The notes below the pieces were generated by a model that was given only the letters and a program-made list of their open reading frames with translations, was not told the origin of the DNA and made no database searches. Positions 9,980 to 23,242 of a DNA stretch of 64,000 bases are shown piece by piece (the stretch's first letter is position 1; each line of letters starts with the position of its first letter). Origin of the DNA: Sophora flavescens (taxonomy: Eukaryota; Streptophyta; Magnoliopsida; Fabales; Fabaceae); assembly GCA_030762895.1 (NCBI GenBank), contig CM061066.1, positions 12,581,751-12,645,750 on the forward strand. The letters run 5' to 3'. A program made the position numbers and the translations under genes.

Positions 9980-12900
9980 TGTAACACCCCGATTTTCACT
10001 GCTTTCTAGTGTCGGTAATTAATATATAAAAAATATATTTTTATCCAAGACTTTGAAAATTGTTTTGGGTAAAATACTGTTATTTTCCTGTCATGTTTTA
10101 TATCTTAGGGTTACGATGCAATTTTGGGTTGAAAATTCAGACGAAACCCTGTCTGCGTTTTCACTGACAGTAAAAGTTTACTGCTCAGAAGACCTAATTT
10201 TGAGTCGTGAACGAGATGAAAAATGTTTTTATCGTATTTACTACAATACTGGAAGTTTTGAAAATTTTGGTAAAAAAATTAAAATATTATATTTGTTGCG
10301 GGCATATACGTCGAGATGTCTCTAGGAAGAGCTTGAGCCAGATGAATCGGGAAGTCAGCAACGTAGCAGAAATGTTGGATTGACCGTCTTGACGAGCATT
10401 TATGACGAGTTTATCCGTATCATAAATGGCCATAATGGCACATTTATGGCAACATTAAATGTTCCTATGAAATGACCAAAAAGCCCTTGTCTTTTTATGA
10501 CAATTTCTAACAAATGCCATTGGACAAGTTGACCAAACCTTGCCCAATACTCACGGCTTCAATAGTGTCATCTTCCCTAAGTTGGTTGTTTTCTTCATAT
10601 AAATACAATTCTTCCATTTTCATGACTTTTTTTTCTTCAAAGTTCATACTTTTGCCATAAGAACACCATAGGAAAAATTCAAAAGAAACTCATCCAAATC
10701 TTGTTTTCTTGGATCAACAAGAGGTAATACCTTATTCTCTTGTCATTTAAATCCTTTCTCTTCACAACTTTTGATAGATTCATGGCTAAGATTCATATGT
10801 TCTTCATTTGTTCAAAGTTCATGAAACTAGGTTCAAAAATTCATAACTAATTCTAGAAAAATCCTTTTGACATGAAACCAATTGCTATGATCTTATAATC
10901 ATCTCAATTTTCATCATCTAGAAGCACAAGATCATGAGAAATTTCTTTCCTTGATTTCTGGTTATGTCCGAACCTAGGTTAACTTTGAGTTTTTAGGTTT
11001 TGTTTCATTTTCATAACTTGATTCATGATTCAATCCTTTTGTATCTTGCTAGTTCTTGTATTCAAGTATATAGAAGATCAAAAAAATCAAACTTTAACCT
11101 ATTAATCTCATCAAAACCGAAACCCTAGATTTGTGTACTTAAGGGTTTTGTGATTCAAAAGTTGTTTGTAACACTTGAATCAAACTCTAAACTTTGTATG
11201 TTGATTTAATCCAAGAGTTGATGAAATTTCAAAATTTGTAGCCTATGGAGCTTGAGGAAATCCGAACCCTAGTTCTTAGAACTAGATGAGTTTAGTTCAT
11301 GACTTAGTTCATAATTATGGTTAAAGTGATTAATCATGCTTAATTAACTTATGGATCATTAATCCTTAAGTTAATCAAATTTTAATGGGTTGAAGCCGAA
11401 CCCTAACCTTCATAAACTAAGTGAATTGTTGTTTGATTTGATTTATTTTGGTTGTAATTCGTTTGAAGGAAATAACTGAGTTAGCTGAGTCAAGCTGACG
11501 GAGAAAAATCAGATCAGGATCAGAAAAAATTAACAAGAAATATAGTGTGGTCTTCAAGAGGCAAGGGGGGTATGCCTGAGGAGTTGAGATAATCTCATGC
11601 TTATTTGTGGAGTCATGTATTAATTTTATGTATGCAATAGTTTATTTTATTATACTGTTTACTATTAATTGCTAGATTGATGTGATGTTTATCTGAGTAA
11701 TTGAATTGAAGTGATGTGTGAACTTACATGATTATGATTATTTGTTTATATTATAATTGTGATGCATGTCATAAATTAATATATGCCATGTCATTTAGTG
11801 ATTGGAATTTATCTGCTGTTGAGTGTTAGACTGAGTAACCTGACATTGGTCGGTGTTAAAAAAATTAATTAAGGATAAAAACTTAATAAGCTTGGATAAT
11901 TAATCAGAGGGATTAATTCGGGAGATTTTGAGAAAAATGAAAAAAAAAATTATTATTTTAATAATATTTTGTGAAAACAGTGTAAATAAGCAATAGTAAG
12001 GGCGAAACCGTGAAATTTTTCACAGGCTCTAATTTTTATATAATAAATTCAATTTTATTATAAAATGTTATTTAAAGTGATTAAGTTCCAAAAATAATAT
12101 TTACAGTAGTCAGAACAATTACTTCTGACATAAGAGTGATATTAGTTATTTAATATTATTTAATTAATATTATTTAATTAATATTACTTAATTAATATAA
12201 TTTAATATTAAATATTTAATTATTTAAATTTTCGAAATTTATTTATTTAATCTTTTTATTTATTAAAATTTTTGTTTTGTTGACCTTTATTGGAAATTAT
12301 TTCTTAAAAGTGAAATAATTAGAAATCAAAAGAAATTATAAATGAATTTTGAAATTTATTAACGTTTTAACAGAAAAGAATTTATGTAACAATGTTTTTA
12401 TTCATTGAAAGTATTGCATTAAACTTGGATGAATTTTCAAAGCTTGGTTTTGTTTTACACTGAGCAAAATGTTTTATAAGCAGATAAATGAGCCTAGAAC
12501 CGAGACGTCGGGATTCTAGTGTTGTATGGACACGTAGATCAAGTATCTGTGTCATCGGACGGAGTGTCCTGCAAGTTTTGTTTTTGGACTGTGTGTGTCC
12601 TAAATTGATGTGGACAGTGTGAGTTCCATATCCGCGAGCCTAAAACTGGTGCATCGGTTTAAGGGCATCGTGATTGAGCATTCGGACTGTATGTCCTATG
12701 TTGAGATTAAAAGATTTGGTCTGTGTGTCCTGTATTTGTTTTAAGTGAAAAGTCTTAATTAAAAGAATTAAGCATGGTCGTTAATCTTTGTGCTTCGACG
12801 AGGAAAGATTATTACGACAAAGAAAACAAACGAGAATAAAAGTTTTTCTCATGCATTTAATGGCCATTGTGTCATGTAAATGGCATTGAATCCAGAGTGG

Positions 12901-14467
12901 ATCAATGTATATGACAGATGTGTCAGGTGGTGATGATCATTGAGGTCCGGAGTGGATCAATGTATCTTTTATAGGACTTTGTGTCCAAATTGATAGGACT
13001 TTGTGTCCAAATTGATAGGACTTTGTGTCCAGATTGAATATATGTGCCGCTATTTCCTATCGGGAATGGGGGAATAGTGTCATTGCTTTGCATGAGCATC
13101 CTAACGGGAATGGGGATGTGCACAATTGTGTTATGTGCTTTGCATGAGCATCCTAACGGGAATGGGGATGTGCACAATTGTGTTAGGTGCTGGCATGAAC
13201 ATCCTATCGGGAATGGGGATGTGCACCATTTATTTTCTTGGGCATTGTTTTGTTCGTTTTTACAATGCGCCATGTGCGAGCCTGATCAGCTTGAAACGAA
13301 ACAGAAAGTTGTGGGATCTCCGGAGATTAGGTATCAAATTAGAAATTGAATATAGAAGTGTCATACATTCTTATAAAATGACGATGACTGTCGGGCATGA
13401 GGCCCTATGAATTATATCATTCTTCTGTTATAATTAATGTTATTATACTGTGAATACATGGTAATTGCTATTTGAGAGTCGTGCATGGGGTTGTCTTATA
13501 AAACTCATATATTGGAAACTCACCCTTACAAACATTTTAGATGGATCCAGACGAGGTGGATTTGAACTACTCGAGGGTACGATCCCTGACGTTTGACAAC
13601 GCTGATAGAGGAGACGCCTGGGTTATTAACCCAGGGGCTCGGAGTGCTACCTATACTGGTCCGTTAAGGACACTCCGAGGTACGATCTTGAAGGACCACA
13701 ACAGTTAGTACATAGCAGGGAAACAATTGAGATATCGCTACCACCCATCTGGATGATACTACAGTATTTAGTACAACATGGAAGTCTGGAACACCAACCG
13801 CCTCAGTTTATTCAACCACTACAACAAGTTGCACCAGGATCACCTCCTGCACCCATTATATTAGTTCCAGAGAACATTCCAGAGGAGATGGAGGAAGACC
13901 CAGAGGAGAATCTGGTGGAAAATCCTGACTATGTTCCTATAGCAGACGAAGGGTCTGGAGCTGCTGGAGAGGGGGCTGTTGTATCCTCTCCAGACACATC
14001 TTCAGGGGGTGGGGGAGTGTACACTGGGCTTCCCAATGGTTTTATATTGTGGTGACCAGCTTAGGATGTAGTTTTAGGAAGAGTGGGAATTTTAGAATAG
14101 TCTGAATTAGTGACTCCTGAGAGTCATCTTTTGCGTAGTATTTTCAGACACCCACTATGACTTAGTTGTAAAATTTCTGATGATGTAAAATATGTGTGAC
14201 AAGTGGATCATGACCTAGTAAGAAAAGGGTCATTTGTAAAATAGAGAAGTATATGTGAAATATATATATAGTGGTGTATATTATATTATGAGAGTTTGAA
14301 TGTATGTGCAGAAAAAGAAAAAATTTTATCACTATTTTTAAAAAATAAGTATAGGGAATTAGAAAATGCATCTTATTTTCCGAAGAAAACCAGCAACTTA
14401 ATATTTTATTTAGTTTCATGTTTTGGTAATGTTACGTAAATGTGATACCTGAAAAGAGGGTGTCGTA
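9980..14467 (+). mobile_element. LTR2, shared middle LTR of the array
   Basis: The 4488-bp LTR serves as 3' LTR of internal region 1 and 5' LTR of internal region 2; there is no second LTR or target duplication between them. It differs from LTR1 by loss of ~25 bp near 11386 (CCTAACCTAGATAATGGG region), an extra ~25 bp of TTAATTAATATTA-type sequence near 12170, and a third copy of a 24-bp ATAGGACTTTGTGTCC unit near 13000. The terminal CA has mutated to TA. The intron-like donor reads GC (11561) instead of GT, still a permitted GC-AG type. Confidence 0.95.
13541..14055 (+). pseudogene. LTR-borne ORF in LTR2, frameshifted
   Basis: It is the same reading frame as at 4295. The ATG directly follows the acceptor-like AG at 13539-13540. 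A 1-bp deletion near 13685 (GGTACGATCTTGAAGG) shifts the frame; the downstream part is open again from ~13700 to 14055. The original TAG is changed to TTG, extending the end by two residues to the next stop. Confidence 0.5.
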
Positions 14468-14471
14468 TTAG

Positions 14472-14483
14472 TGGTATCAGAGC
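14472..14483 (+). promoter_or_regulatory. Primer-binding site of A2
   Basis: TGGTATCAGAGC with the same 4-bp spacer (TTAG) as in A1. Confidence 0.95.
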
Positions 14484-14633
14484 TGGTCGAGTCTTTCGGG
14501 AAATCTTTGGGAGCAGGTCTGTTGTGTTGATGTTGTGTGATCTCTAAAGAGAATTGTTTGAATTACTTCTTAGAAGTAATATGTGTTAGTTATTAGATTA
14601 AAGTCTTATTTTCTGGTTGCCATTTAACTGATT

Positions 14634-17600
14634 ATGTCTTGTAGGTCAGTTATGGAACCAGAGGGTGGACTTGGACGTGGACGTGGACGTGGTCGTGGAC
14701 GTGGACGCGGTCGAGGAAGAGGACGTAGGGGTGGTCATGTTAACGGTCAAGAGAATTTTGAGGAAAATTATGAAGAAGGAGGAGGTATGAACTTTGCTGC
14801 ACAAGCAATGGCGGATGTAGCTGCTGCTATTATACAACAAACTGCAACGATGGCTGCCCAGAATTTGCAGGAACAAAATCGAGTGGAACAGGCTGCTGAA
14901 GGTAGAATTCTTACTGCTTTTAGACGCCAGAATCCTCCACAATTTCATGGAGATGTGGATCCTGTTAAGGCTGACTTATGGATTCAAGAAGGGGAGAAGA
15001 TTTTTGAATTGATCAATAGTCCAAAAGGAGTGAAGGTACCGTATGCTACTCATTTGCTGTTAGGGTATGCTGAATATTGGTGGAAAGGTACTAAGCAACT
15101 ATTAGAAGTAGAAAATCAGGTGATTACTTGGGAGATATTTAAGAACATGTTTCTGAACAAGTATTTTCCACAAAGCGCTAGAGCAGAGAAGGAGCAGGAA
15201 TTTTTACGTCTATCTCAAAGGGATTTAACTGTAGGAGAGTATGCAGCTAAATTCGAGTCATTGGCCAAATACTTTCGCTTTTTTCAAAACAATCCGGATG
15301 AAAATTGGAAGTGTGAACATTTTGAAGCAGGATTACGGTTTGAGATTAAGGAATCTGTACTTCCGTTGGAAATCAGGAATTTCCAAGCTTTGGATGAGAA
15401 ATGTAGAAAGATAGAGCAAATGAGAAAGGGAAGAGATAACAGAGGATATGCGGGAGGACCATCAAAATCAAAAAGTCAATATCAGAACCAGAAAGGGAAG
15501 CAGGTCCAGAGTAAACCGTATTATCGAGCACTGGGAAATAATCATTATCAACAACCCTATCATCCTGTAGCTACTGCATCAAGTGGTGGAGACCAGAAGA
15601 ATCAACATCAAAACACCATCAGGAAATGTTTCAAGTGTGGAGACCCAAATCATATGGCGAATAATTGTCCAGTGAAAGTAACCAGGTGTTATACTTGTGG
15701 TAAGGTGGGACATATGGCTAGAGACTGTGGTAAACCAAGGACTACACCAGTTGTCAATACTGTCAAGACCAATAAACTGATAGCTAAGGGGAGAGTTTAC
15801 ACCATGAGTGGTGCTGAGGCTTCTGATTCTGACGATCACATACAAGGTAGTTGTGACATAACTGGTAATCTCTTAACTGTACTTTTTGATTCGGGTGTGA
15901 CGCATTCCTTTATTTCGATGGATATTGTGAAACATTTGAAATTGCCTATCTCATCTTTGTCTTATGACTTGATTGTTTCAACTCCAACTACTAGGCCAGT
16001 TGTTGTGAATTCTATATGTCTAAACTGTCCTATTGTTATTCAGGATAGACATTTTCTTGTTGATTTGATATGCCTGCCTTTAATACAGTTAGATGTAATT
16101 TTAGGCATGGATTGGTTATCTTCCAACCATATTATGTTAGATTGTGCAAATAAGACTCTAGTTTTTCCTAATCCTGAGATTTCTGGGATTTTATCTACCA
16201 ACCATATAAGAACTTTTTCGAGAGAAAGAGGTCGGGGATACATGCTTTTAACTAACTTAGAAGTCGAGAGGGAGATCGATTTGAGTACTCTGCCTATTGT
16301 GAGAGAATTTCCGGATGTGTTTCCTAATGATGTCACTGGATTGCCGCCAGTAAGAGAAATTGAATTCTCCATCGATTTGATACCAGGAACAGGGCCGATT
16401 TCTATTTCTCTGTATAGGATGACGCCTACAGAGCTTGCAGAATTGAAAACTCAACTGGAGGATCTTTTGTCAAAACAATTCATTCGACCAAGTGTTTCTC
16501 CGTGGGGAGCACCAGTTCTGTTAGTAAGAAAGAAAGACGGAGGTTCGAGACTTTGTGTGGATTTTCGACAACTAAATAAAGTGACGATTAAGAATAAGTA
16601 TCCGTTACCGCGTATAGATGATCTGATGGATCAATTACGAGGAGTTGTTGTGTTCTCGAAGATTGACTTGAGAACAGGTTATCATCATATTAGAGTAAAA
16701 AGTGAAGATATTCCAAAAACTGCGTTCAGAACTCATTACGGACATTATGAATATCTCGTAATGCCATTCAGAGTAACCAATGCACCAGCCGTTTTCATGG
16801 ACTATATGAACCGGATTTTTCGACCGTTTCTTGATAAGTTTGTTGTGGTGTTCATTGATGACATTCTTATTTACTCTAAGAGTAATGAGGAACATAAAGA
16901 ACATTTGCAACAAGTTTTACAGATTTTACGTGAGAAAACTCTGTATGCAAAATTTTCTAAGTGTGAATTTTGGCTTAAAGAAATGAAATTTTTAGGACAT
17001 GTAATTACCGAGGAAGGCATTGCTGTCGATCCCGCAAAAGTGGAAGCGGTACTTTCTTGGGAAAGACCAAAGACAGTAACGGAGATCAGAAGTTTTGTGG
17101 GTCTAGCCGGTTACTATAGAAGATTAATTGAAGGATTTTCTAAGATAGTTGCGCCGTTAACTTTGCTTACGAGAAAAGATCAACCTTTTGTGTGGGAAGC
17201 CAAATGTGAAGAAAGTTTTTAGAAGATCAAGGAACAATTGACAACTTCACCAGTTTTAATACTACCTGAACCAAACGAACCTTACGAAGTGTATTGTGAT
17301 GCTTCTTATCAAGGTTTAGGATGTGTGTTGATGCAACATAGGAAAGTTGTAGCTTACTCATCACGTCAATTGAAGACACATGAAAGAAATTATCCGACGC
17401 ATGATCTGGAGTTGGCTGCAGTGGTTTTTGCACTAAAGATCTGGAGGCATTACTTGTACGGAGCAATATTCGATGTCTTCAGTGACCACAAAAGTTTAAA
17501 GTATCTGTTTGATCAGAAGGAGCTCAACATGAGACAAAGACGTTGGATGGAATTTTTAAAAGATTACGATTTCAAATTGTAGTATCATCCTGGAAAGGCT

Positions 17601-19187
17601 AATGTTGTAGCTGACGCACTTAGCAGAAAAGCCATTCATATCTCAGTTATGATGGTAAGGGAATTGAAATTAATAGAAGAGTTCCGTGATCTCAATTTGA
17701 TTATGGAATTTGATAAAGAGAAAATCAGTGTGGGAATGATCAAAATTTCTAGTGGATTAATGGAAGAAATCCGGGAACGACAAATTTCGGATGTATATCT
17801 TCAAGAAAAGAGGGAATTGATGAAACAAGGAAAAGTTGCAGAATTTAGTTTGGGATCAGATTATATCTTAAGGTGCAATGGACGAATATGTGTACCTGAT
17901 AATCCTGAGATGAGAAAGTTGATTTTAGATGAATCCCATAAGAGTAAGTTAAGTATTCATCCTGGATCGAAGAAGATGTACCAAGACTTGAAACAAAGAT
18001 TTTGGTGGCCAGGCATGAAAAAGCAAGTAGCAGAATACGTTGCATCTTGTCTGACGTGTCAAAAAGCAAAGGTGGAACATCAAAGGCCAGGAGGTATGCT
18101 TACATCACTAGATATACCAGAATGGAAGTGGGACAACATATCAATGGATTTTGTGGTAAGTTTACCACAAACTTCTAAAGGCTTTGATTCAATTTGGGTA
18201 ATTGTTGACAGGCTAACGAAATCAGCACATTTCTTACCTGTTAAGATTAATTATACAGTAGAGAAATTGACGGATATCTATATCAAGGAAGTAATCAGAT
18301 TACATGGGATACCATCGAGTATTGTGTCAGATAGAGATCCAAAGTTTACTTCACGTTTCTGGCGAAGTTTACATCGAGCCTTAGGATCTAAGTTAAGGTT
18401 AAGTTCAGCTTATCATCCTCAAACTGATGGACAAATGGAAAGAACGATTCAATCATTAGAAGATTTGCTGAGAGCATGTGTTTTAGATCATCGAGGAAGT
18501 TGGGATGATTTGTTACCGCTGATTGAATTCACATATAACAACAGTTTTCATTCAAGCATAGGGATGGCACCCTATGAGGCTTTGTATGGAAGGAAATGTC
18601 AAACACCTTTGTGTTGGTACCAAGACGGGGAGAGTATGATGTTAGGGCCTGAAATCGTACAGCAGACGACGGAAAAAGTAAAACAAATCCGTGAAAAGAT
18701 GAAAACCGCACAAAGTAGACAGGAGAGTTATTCAGATCAAAGGAGACGACCTCTCGAGTTTGAAGAAGGTGAACATGTATTTCTGAGAGTCACACCAACG
18801 ACTGGGGTAGGTAAGGTTATGAAATCCAGAAAACTTACTCCTAAATTCATCGGACCATACCAAATTCTTCGTCGTGTTGGTCCAGTAGCCTATAAAATTT
18901 CTTTGCCGCCTTTTCTTTCAAATATTCATGATGTGTTCCATGTTTCACAACTAAGGAAGTATATTCCTGATCCATCACATATAATCGAACCTGATGAAGT
19001 ACAATTAAAAGAAAACTTGTCTTATGAGACTTCACCTGTACGAATCGAAGATAAGATGATTAAGCAGCTCAGGGGTAAGCAAATCTCATTAGTTAAAGTT
19101 ACTTGGAATGAAACTACTGGAGAAGCGACGTGGGAGGCTGAGGACAAGATGAGATTACAATATCCTAAACTTTTTACAGGTACGTAA
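14634..19187 (+). pseudogene. gag-pol polyprotein of element A2, two stops
   Basis: It has the same length (1517 codons) and frame as A1 and very high identity. The likely conserved start is ATG 14652. Domains are as in A1. The protease Asp is intact here (D419, LFDSGVTHSF), and RT FIDD and integrase D,D35E are present. Lesions: TAG at 17220 (codon 863, where A1 has CAG) and TAG at 17580 (codon 983), which is shared with A1. The Arg in MPFRVTNAPA is also shared. The frame from 17583 to 19187, covering the rest of RNase H, integrase and chromodomain, is fully open, including GAA where A1 has TAA. The integrase motif reads DGQMERT where A1 has DGQTERT. The shared lesions mean both copies descend from one already damaged source or from one another. 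Confidence 0.95.
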
Positions 19188-19211
19188 TTTCGAGGACGAA
19201 AATTTTTTTTT

Positions 19212-19224
19212 AGTGGGGTAGTAA
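19212..19224 (+). promoter_or_regulatory. Polypurine tract of A2
   Basis: AGTGGGGTAGTAA immediately before LTR3. Confidence 0.85.
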
Positions 19225-22200
19225 TGTAACACCCTGATTTTCACTGCTTTCTAGTGTCGGTAATTAATATATAAAAAATATATTTTTATCCAAGACTTAG
19301 AAAATTGTTTTGGGTAAAATACTATTATTTTCCTGTCATGTTTTATATCTTAGGGTTACGATGAAATTTTGGGTTGAAAATTCAGACGGAACCCTGTCTG
19401 CGTTTTCACTGACAGTAAAAGTTTACTGCTCAGAAGACCTAATTTTGAGTCGTGAACGAGATGAAAAATGTTTTTATTGTATTTAATACGATACTGGAAG
19501 TTTTGAAAATTTTGGTAAAAAAATTAAAATATTATATTTGTTGCGGGCATATACGTCGAGATGTCTCTAGGAAGAGCTTGAGCCAGATGAATCGGGAAGT
19601 CGGCAACGTAGCAGAAATGTTGGATTGACCGACTTGACGAGCATTTATGACGAGTTTATCCGTATCATAAATGGCCATAATGGCACATTTATGGCAACAT
19701 TAAATTTTCCTATGAAATGACCAAAATGCCCTTGTCTTTTTATGACAATTTCTAACAAATGCCATTGGACAAGTTGACCAAACCTTGCCCAATCCTCACG
19801 GCTTCAATAGTGTCATCTTCCCTAAGTTGGTTGTTTTCTTCATATAAATACCATTCTTCCATTTTCATGACTTTTTTTTCTTCAAAGTTCATACTTTTGC
19901 CATAAGAACACCATAGGAAAAATTCAAAAGAAACTCATCCAAATCTTGTTTTCTTGGATCAACAAGAGGTAATACCTTATTCTCTTGTCATTTAAATCCT
20001 TTCTCTTCACAACTTTTGATAGATTCATGGCTAAGATTCATATGTTCTTCATTTGTTCAAAGTTCATGAAACTAGATTCAAAAATTCATAACTAATTCTA
20101 GAAAAATCCTTTTGACATGAAACCAATTGCTATGATCTTATAATCATCTCTATTTTCATCATCTAGAAGCAAAAGATCATGAGAAATTTCTTTCCTTGAT
20201 TTCTGGTTATGGCCGAACCTAGGTTAACTTTGAGTTTTTAGGTTTTGTTTCATTTTCATAACTTGATTCATGATTCAATCCTTTTGTATCTTGCTAGTTC
20301 TTGTATTCAAGTATATAGAAGATCAAAAAAATCAAACTTTAACCTATTAATCTCATCAAAACCGAAACCCTAGATTTGTGTACTTAAGTGTTTTGTGATT
20401 CTAAAGTTGTTTGTAACACTTGAATCAAACTCTAAACTTTGTATGTTGATTTAATCCAAGAGTTGATGAAATTTCAAAATTTCTATCCTATGGAGCTTGA
20501 GGAAATCCGAACCCTAGTTCTTAGAACTAGATGAGTTTAGTTCATGACTTAGTTCATAATCATGGTTAAAGTGATTAATCATGCTTAATTAACTTATGGA
20601 TCATTAATCCTTAAGCTAATCAAATTTTAATATTTCCTAACCTAGATAATGGGTAGAAGCCGAACCCCAACCTTCATAAACTAACTGAATTGTTGTTTGA
20701 TTTGATTTATTTTGGTTGTAATTCGTTTGAAGGAAATAACTGAGTTAGCGGAGTCAAGCTGACGGAGAAAAATCAGATCAGGATCAAAAAAAATTAACAA
20801 GAAATATAGTGTGGTCTTCAAGAGGTAAGGGGGGTATGCCTTAGGAGTTGAGATAATCTCATGCTTAATTGTGGAGTCATGTATTAATTTTATGTATGCA
20901 ATAGTTTATTTTATTATACTGTTTACTATTAATTGCTAGATTAATGTGATGTTTATCTGAGTAATTGAATTGAAGTGATGTGTGAACTTACATGATTATG
21001 ATTATTTGTTTATATTATAATTGTGATGCATGTCATAAATTAATATATGCCATGTCATTTAGTGATTGGAATTTATCTGCTGTTGAGTGTTAGACTGAGT
21101 AACATGACATTGATCAGTGTTAAAAAAATTAATTGAGGATAAAAACTTAATAAGCTTGGATAATTAATCAGAAGGATTAATTCGGGAGATTTTGAGAAAA
21201 ATGAAAAAAAAAATATTATTTTAATAATATTTTGTGAAAACAGTGTAAATAAGCAATAGTAAGGGCGAAACCGTGAAATTTTTCATAGGCTCTAATTTTT
21301 ATATAATAAATTCAATTTTATTATAAAATGTTATTTAAAGTGATTAAGTTCCAAAAATAATATTTACAGTAGTCAGAACAATTACTTCTGACATAGGAGT
21401 GATATTAGTTATTTAATATTATTTAATTAATATTATTTAATATTAAATATTTAATTATTTAAATTTTCAAAATTTATTTATTTAATCTTTTTATTTATTA
21501 AAATTTTTGTTTTGTTGACCTTTATTGGAAATTATTTCTTAAAAGTGAAATAATTAGAAATCAAAAGAAATTATAAATGATTTTTGGAATTTATTAACGT
21601 TTTAACAAAAAAGAATTTATGTAACAATGTTTTTATTCAGTGAAAGTATTGCGTTAAACTTGGATGAATTTTCAAAGCTTGGTTTTGTTTTACACTGAGC
21701 AAAATGTTTTATAAGCAGATAAATGAGCCTAGAACCGAGACGTCGAGATTCTAGTGTTGTATGGACACGTAGATCAAGGATCTGTGTCATGGGACGGAGT
21801 GTCCTGCAAGTTTTGTTTTTGGACTGTGTGTGTCCTAAATTGATGTGGACAGTGTGAGTTCCATATCCGCGAGCCTAAAACTGGTGCATCGGTTTAAGGG
21901 CATCGTGATTGAGCATTCGGACTGTATGTCCTATGTTGAGATTAAAAGATTTGGACTATGTGTCCTGTATTTGTTTTAAGTGAAAAGTCTTAATTAAAAG
22001 AATTAAGCATGGTCGTTAAGCTTTGTGCTTCAACGAGGAAAGATTATTACGAAAAAGAAAACAAACGAGAATAAAAGTTTTTCTCATGCATTTAATGGCC
22101 ATTGTGTCATGTAAATGGCATTGAATCCAGAGTGGATCAATGTATATGACAGACGTGTCAGGTGGTGATGAATATTGAGGTCCGGAGTGGATCAATGTAT

Positions 22201-22767
22201 CTTTTATAGGACTTTGTGTCCAAATTGATAGGACTTTGTGTCCAAATTGATAGGACTTTGTGTCCAGATTGAATATATGTGCCGCTATTTCCTATCGAGA
22301 ATGGGGGAATAGTGTCATTGCTTTGCATGAGCATCCTAACGGGAATGGTGATGTGCATAATTGTGTTATGTGCTTTGCATGAGCATCCTAACGGGAATGG
22401 GGATGTGCACAATTGTGTTAGGTGCTGGCATGAACATCCTATCGGGAATGGGGATGTGCACCATTTATTTTCTTGGGCATTGTTTTTTACAATGCGCCAT
22501 GTGCGAGCCTGATCAGCTTGAAACGAAACAGAAAGTTGTGGGATCTCCGGAGATTAGGTATCAAATTAGAAATTGAATATAAAAGTGTCATGCATTCTTA
22601 TAAAATGACGATGACTGTCGGGCATGAGGCCCTATGAATTATATCATTCTTCTATTATAATTAATGTTATTATACTGTGAATACATGGTAATTGCTATTT
22701 GAGAGTCGTGCATGGGGTTGTCTTATAAAACTCATATATTGGAAACTCACCCTTACAAACATTTTAG

Positions 22768-23242
22768 ATGGATCCGGACGAGGTTGATTTGAACTACTCG
22801 AGGGTACGATCCCTGACGTTTGACAACGCTGATAGAGGAGACGCCTGGGTTATTAACCCAGGGGCTCGGAGTGCTACCTATACTGGTCCATTAAGGACAC
22901 TCCGAGGTACAGTCGCTGAAGGACCACAACAGTTAGTACATAGCAGGGAAACAATTGAGATATCGCTACCACCCATCTGGATGATACTACAGTATTTAGT
23001 ACAACATGGAAGTCTGGAACACCAACCGCCTCAGTTTATTCAACCACTACAACAAGTTGCACCAGGATCACCTCCTGCACCCATTATATTTGTTCCAGAG
23101 AACATTCCGGAGGAGATGGAGGAAGACCCAGAGGAGAATCCGGTGGAAAATCCTGACTATGTTCCTATAGCAGACGAAGGGTCTGGAGCTGGTGGAGAGG
23201 GGGCTGTTGTATCCTCTCCAGACACATCTTCAGGGGGTGGGG
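22768..23242 (+). pseudogene. LTR-borne ORF in LTR3, open until interrupted by E
   Basis: It is the best-preserved copy of the LTR reading frame: 158 codons from ATG 22768, directly after the acceptor-like AG, with no stop or frameshift up to the insertion point in the Gly-rich tail; the last ~11 codons resume after 27025. Compared with LTR1 it has the CAA where LTR1 has TAA. Function unknown; the Pro/Glu-rich second half is the main recognisable feature. Confidence 0.5.
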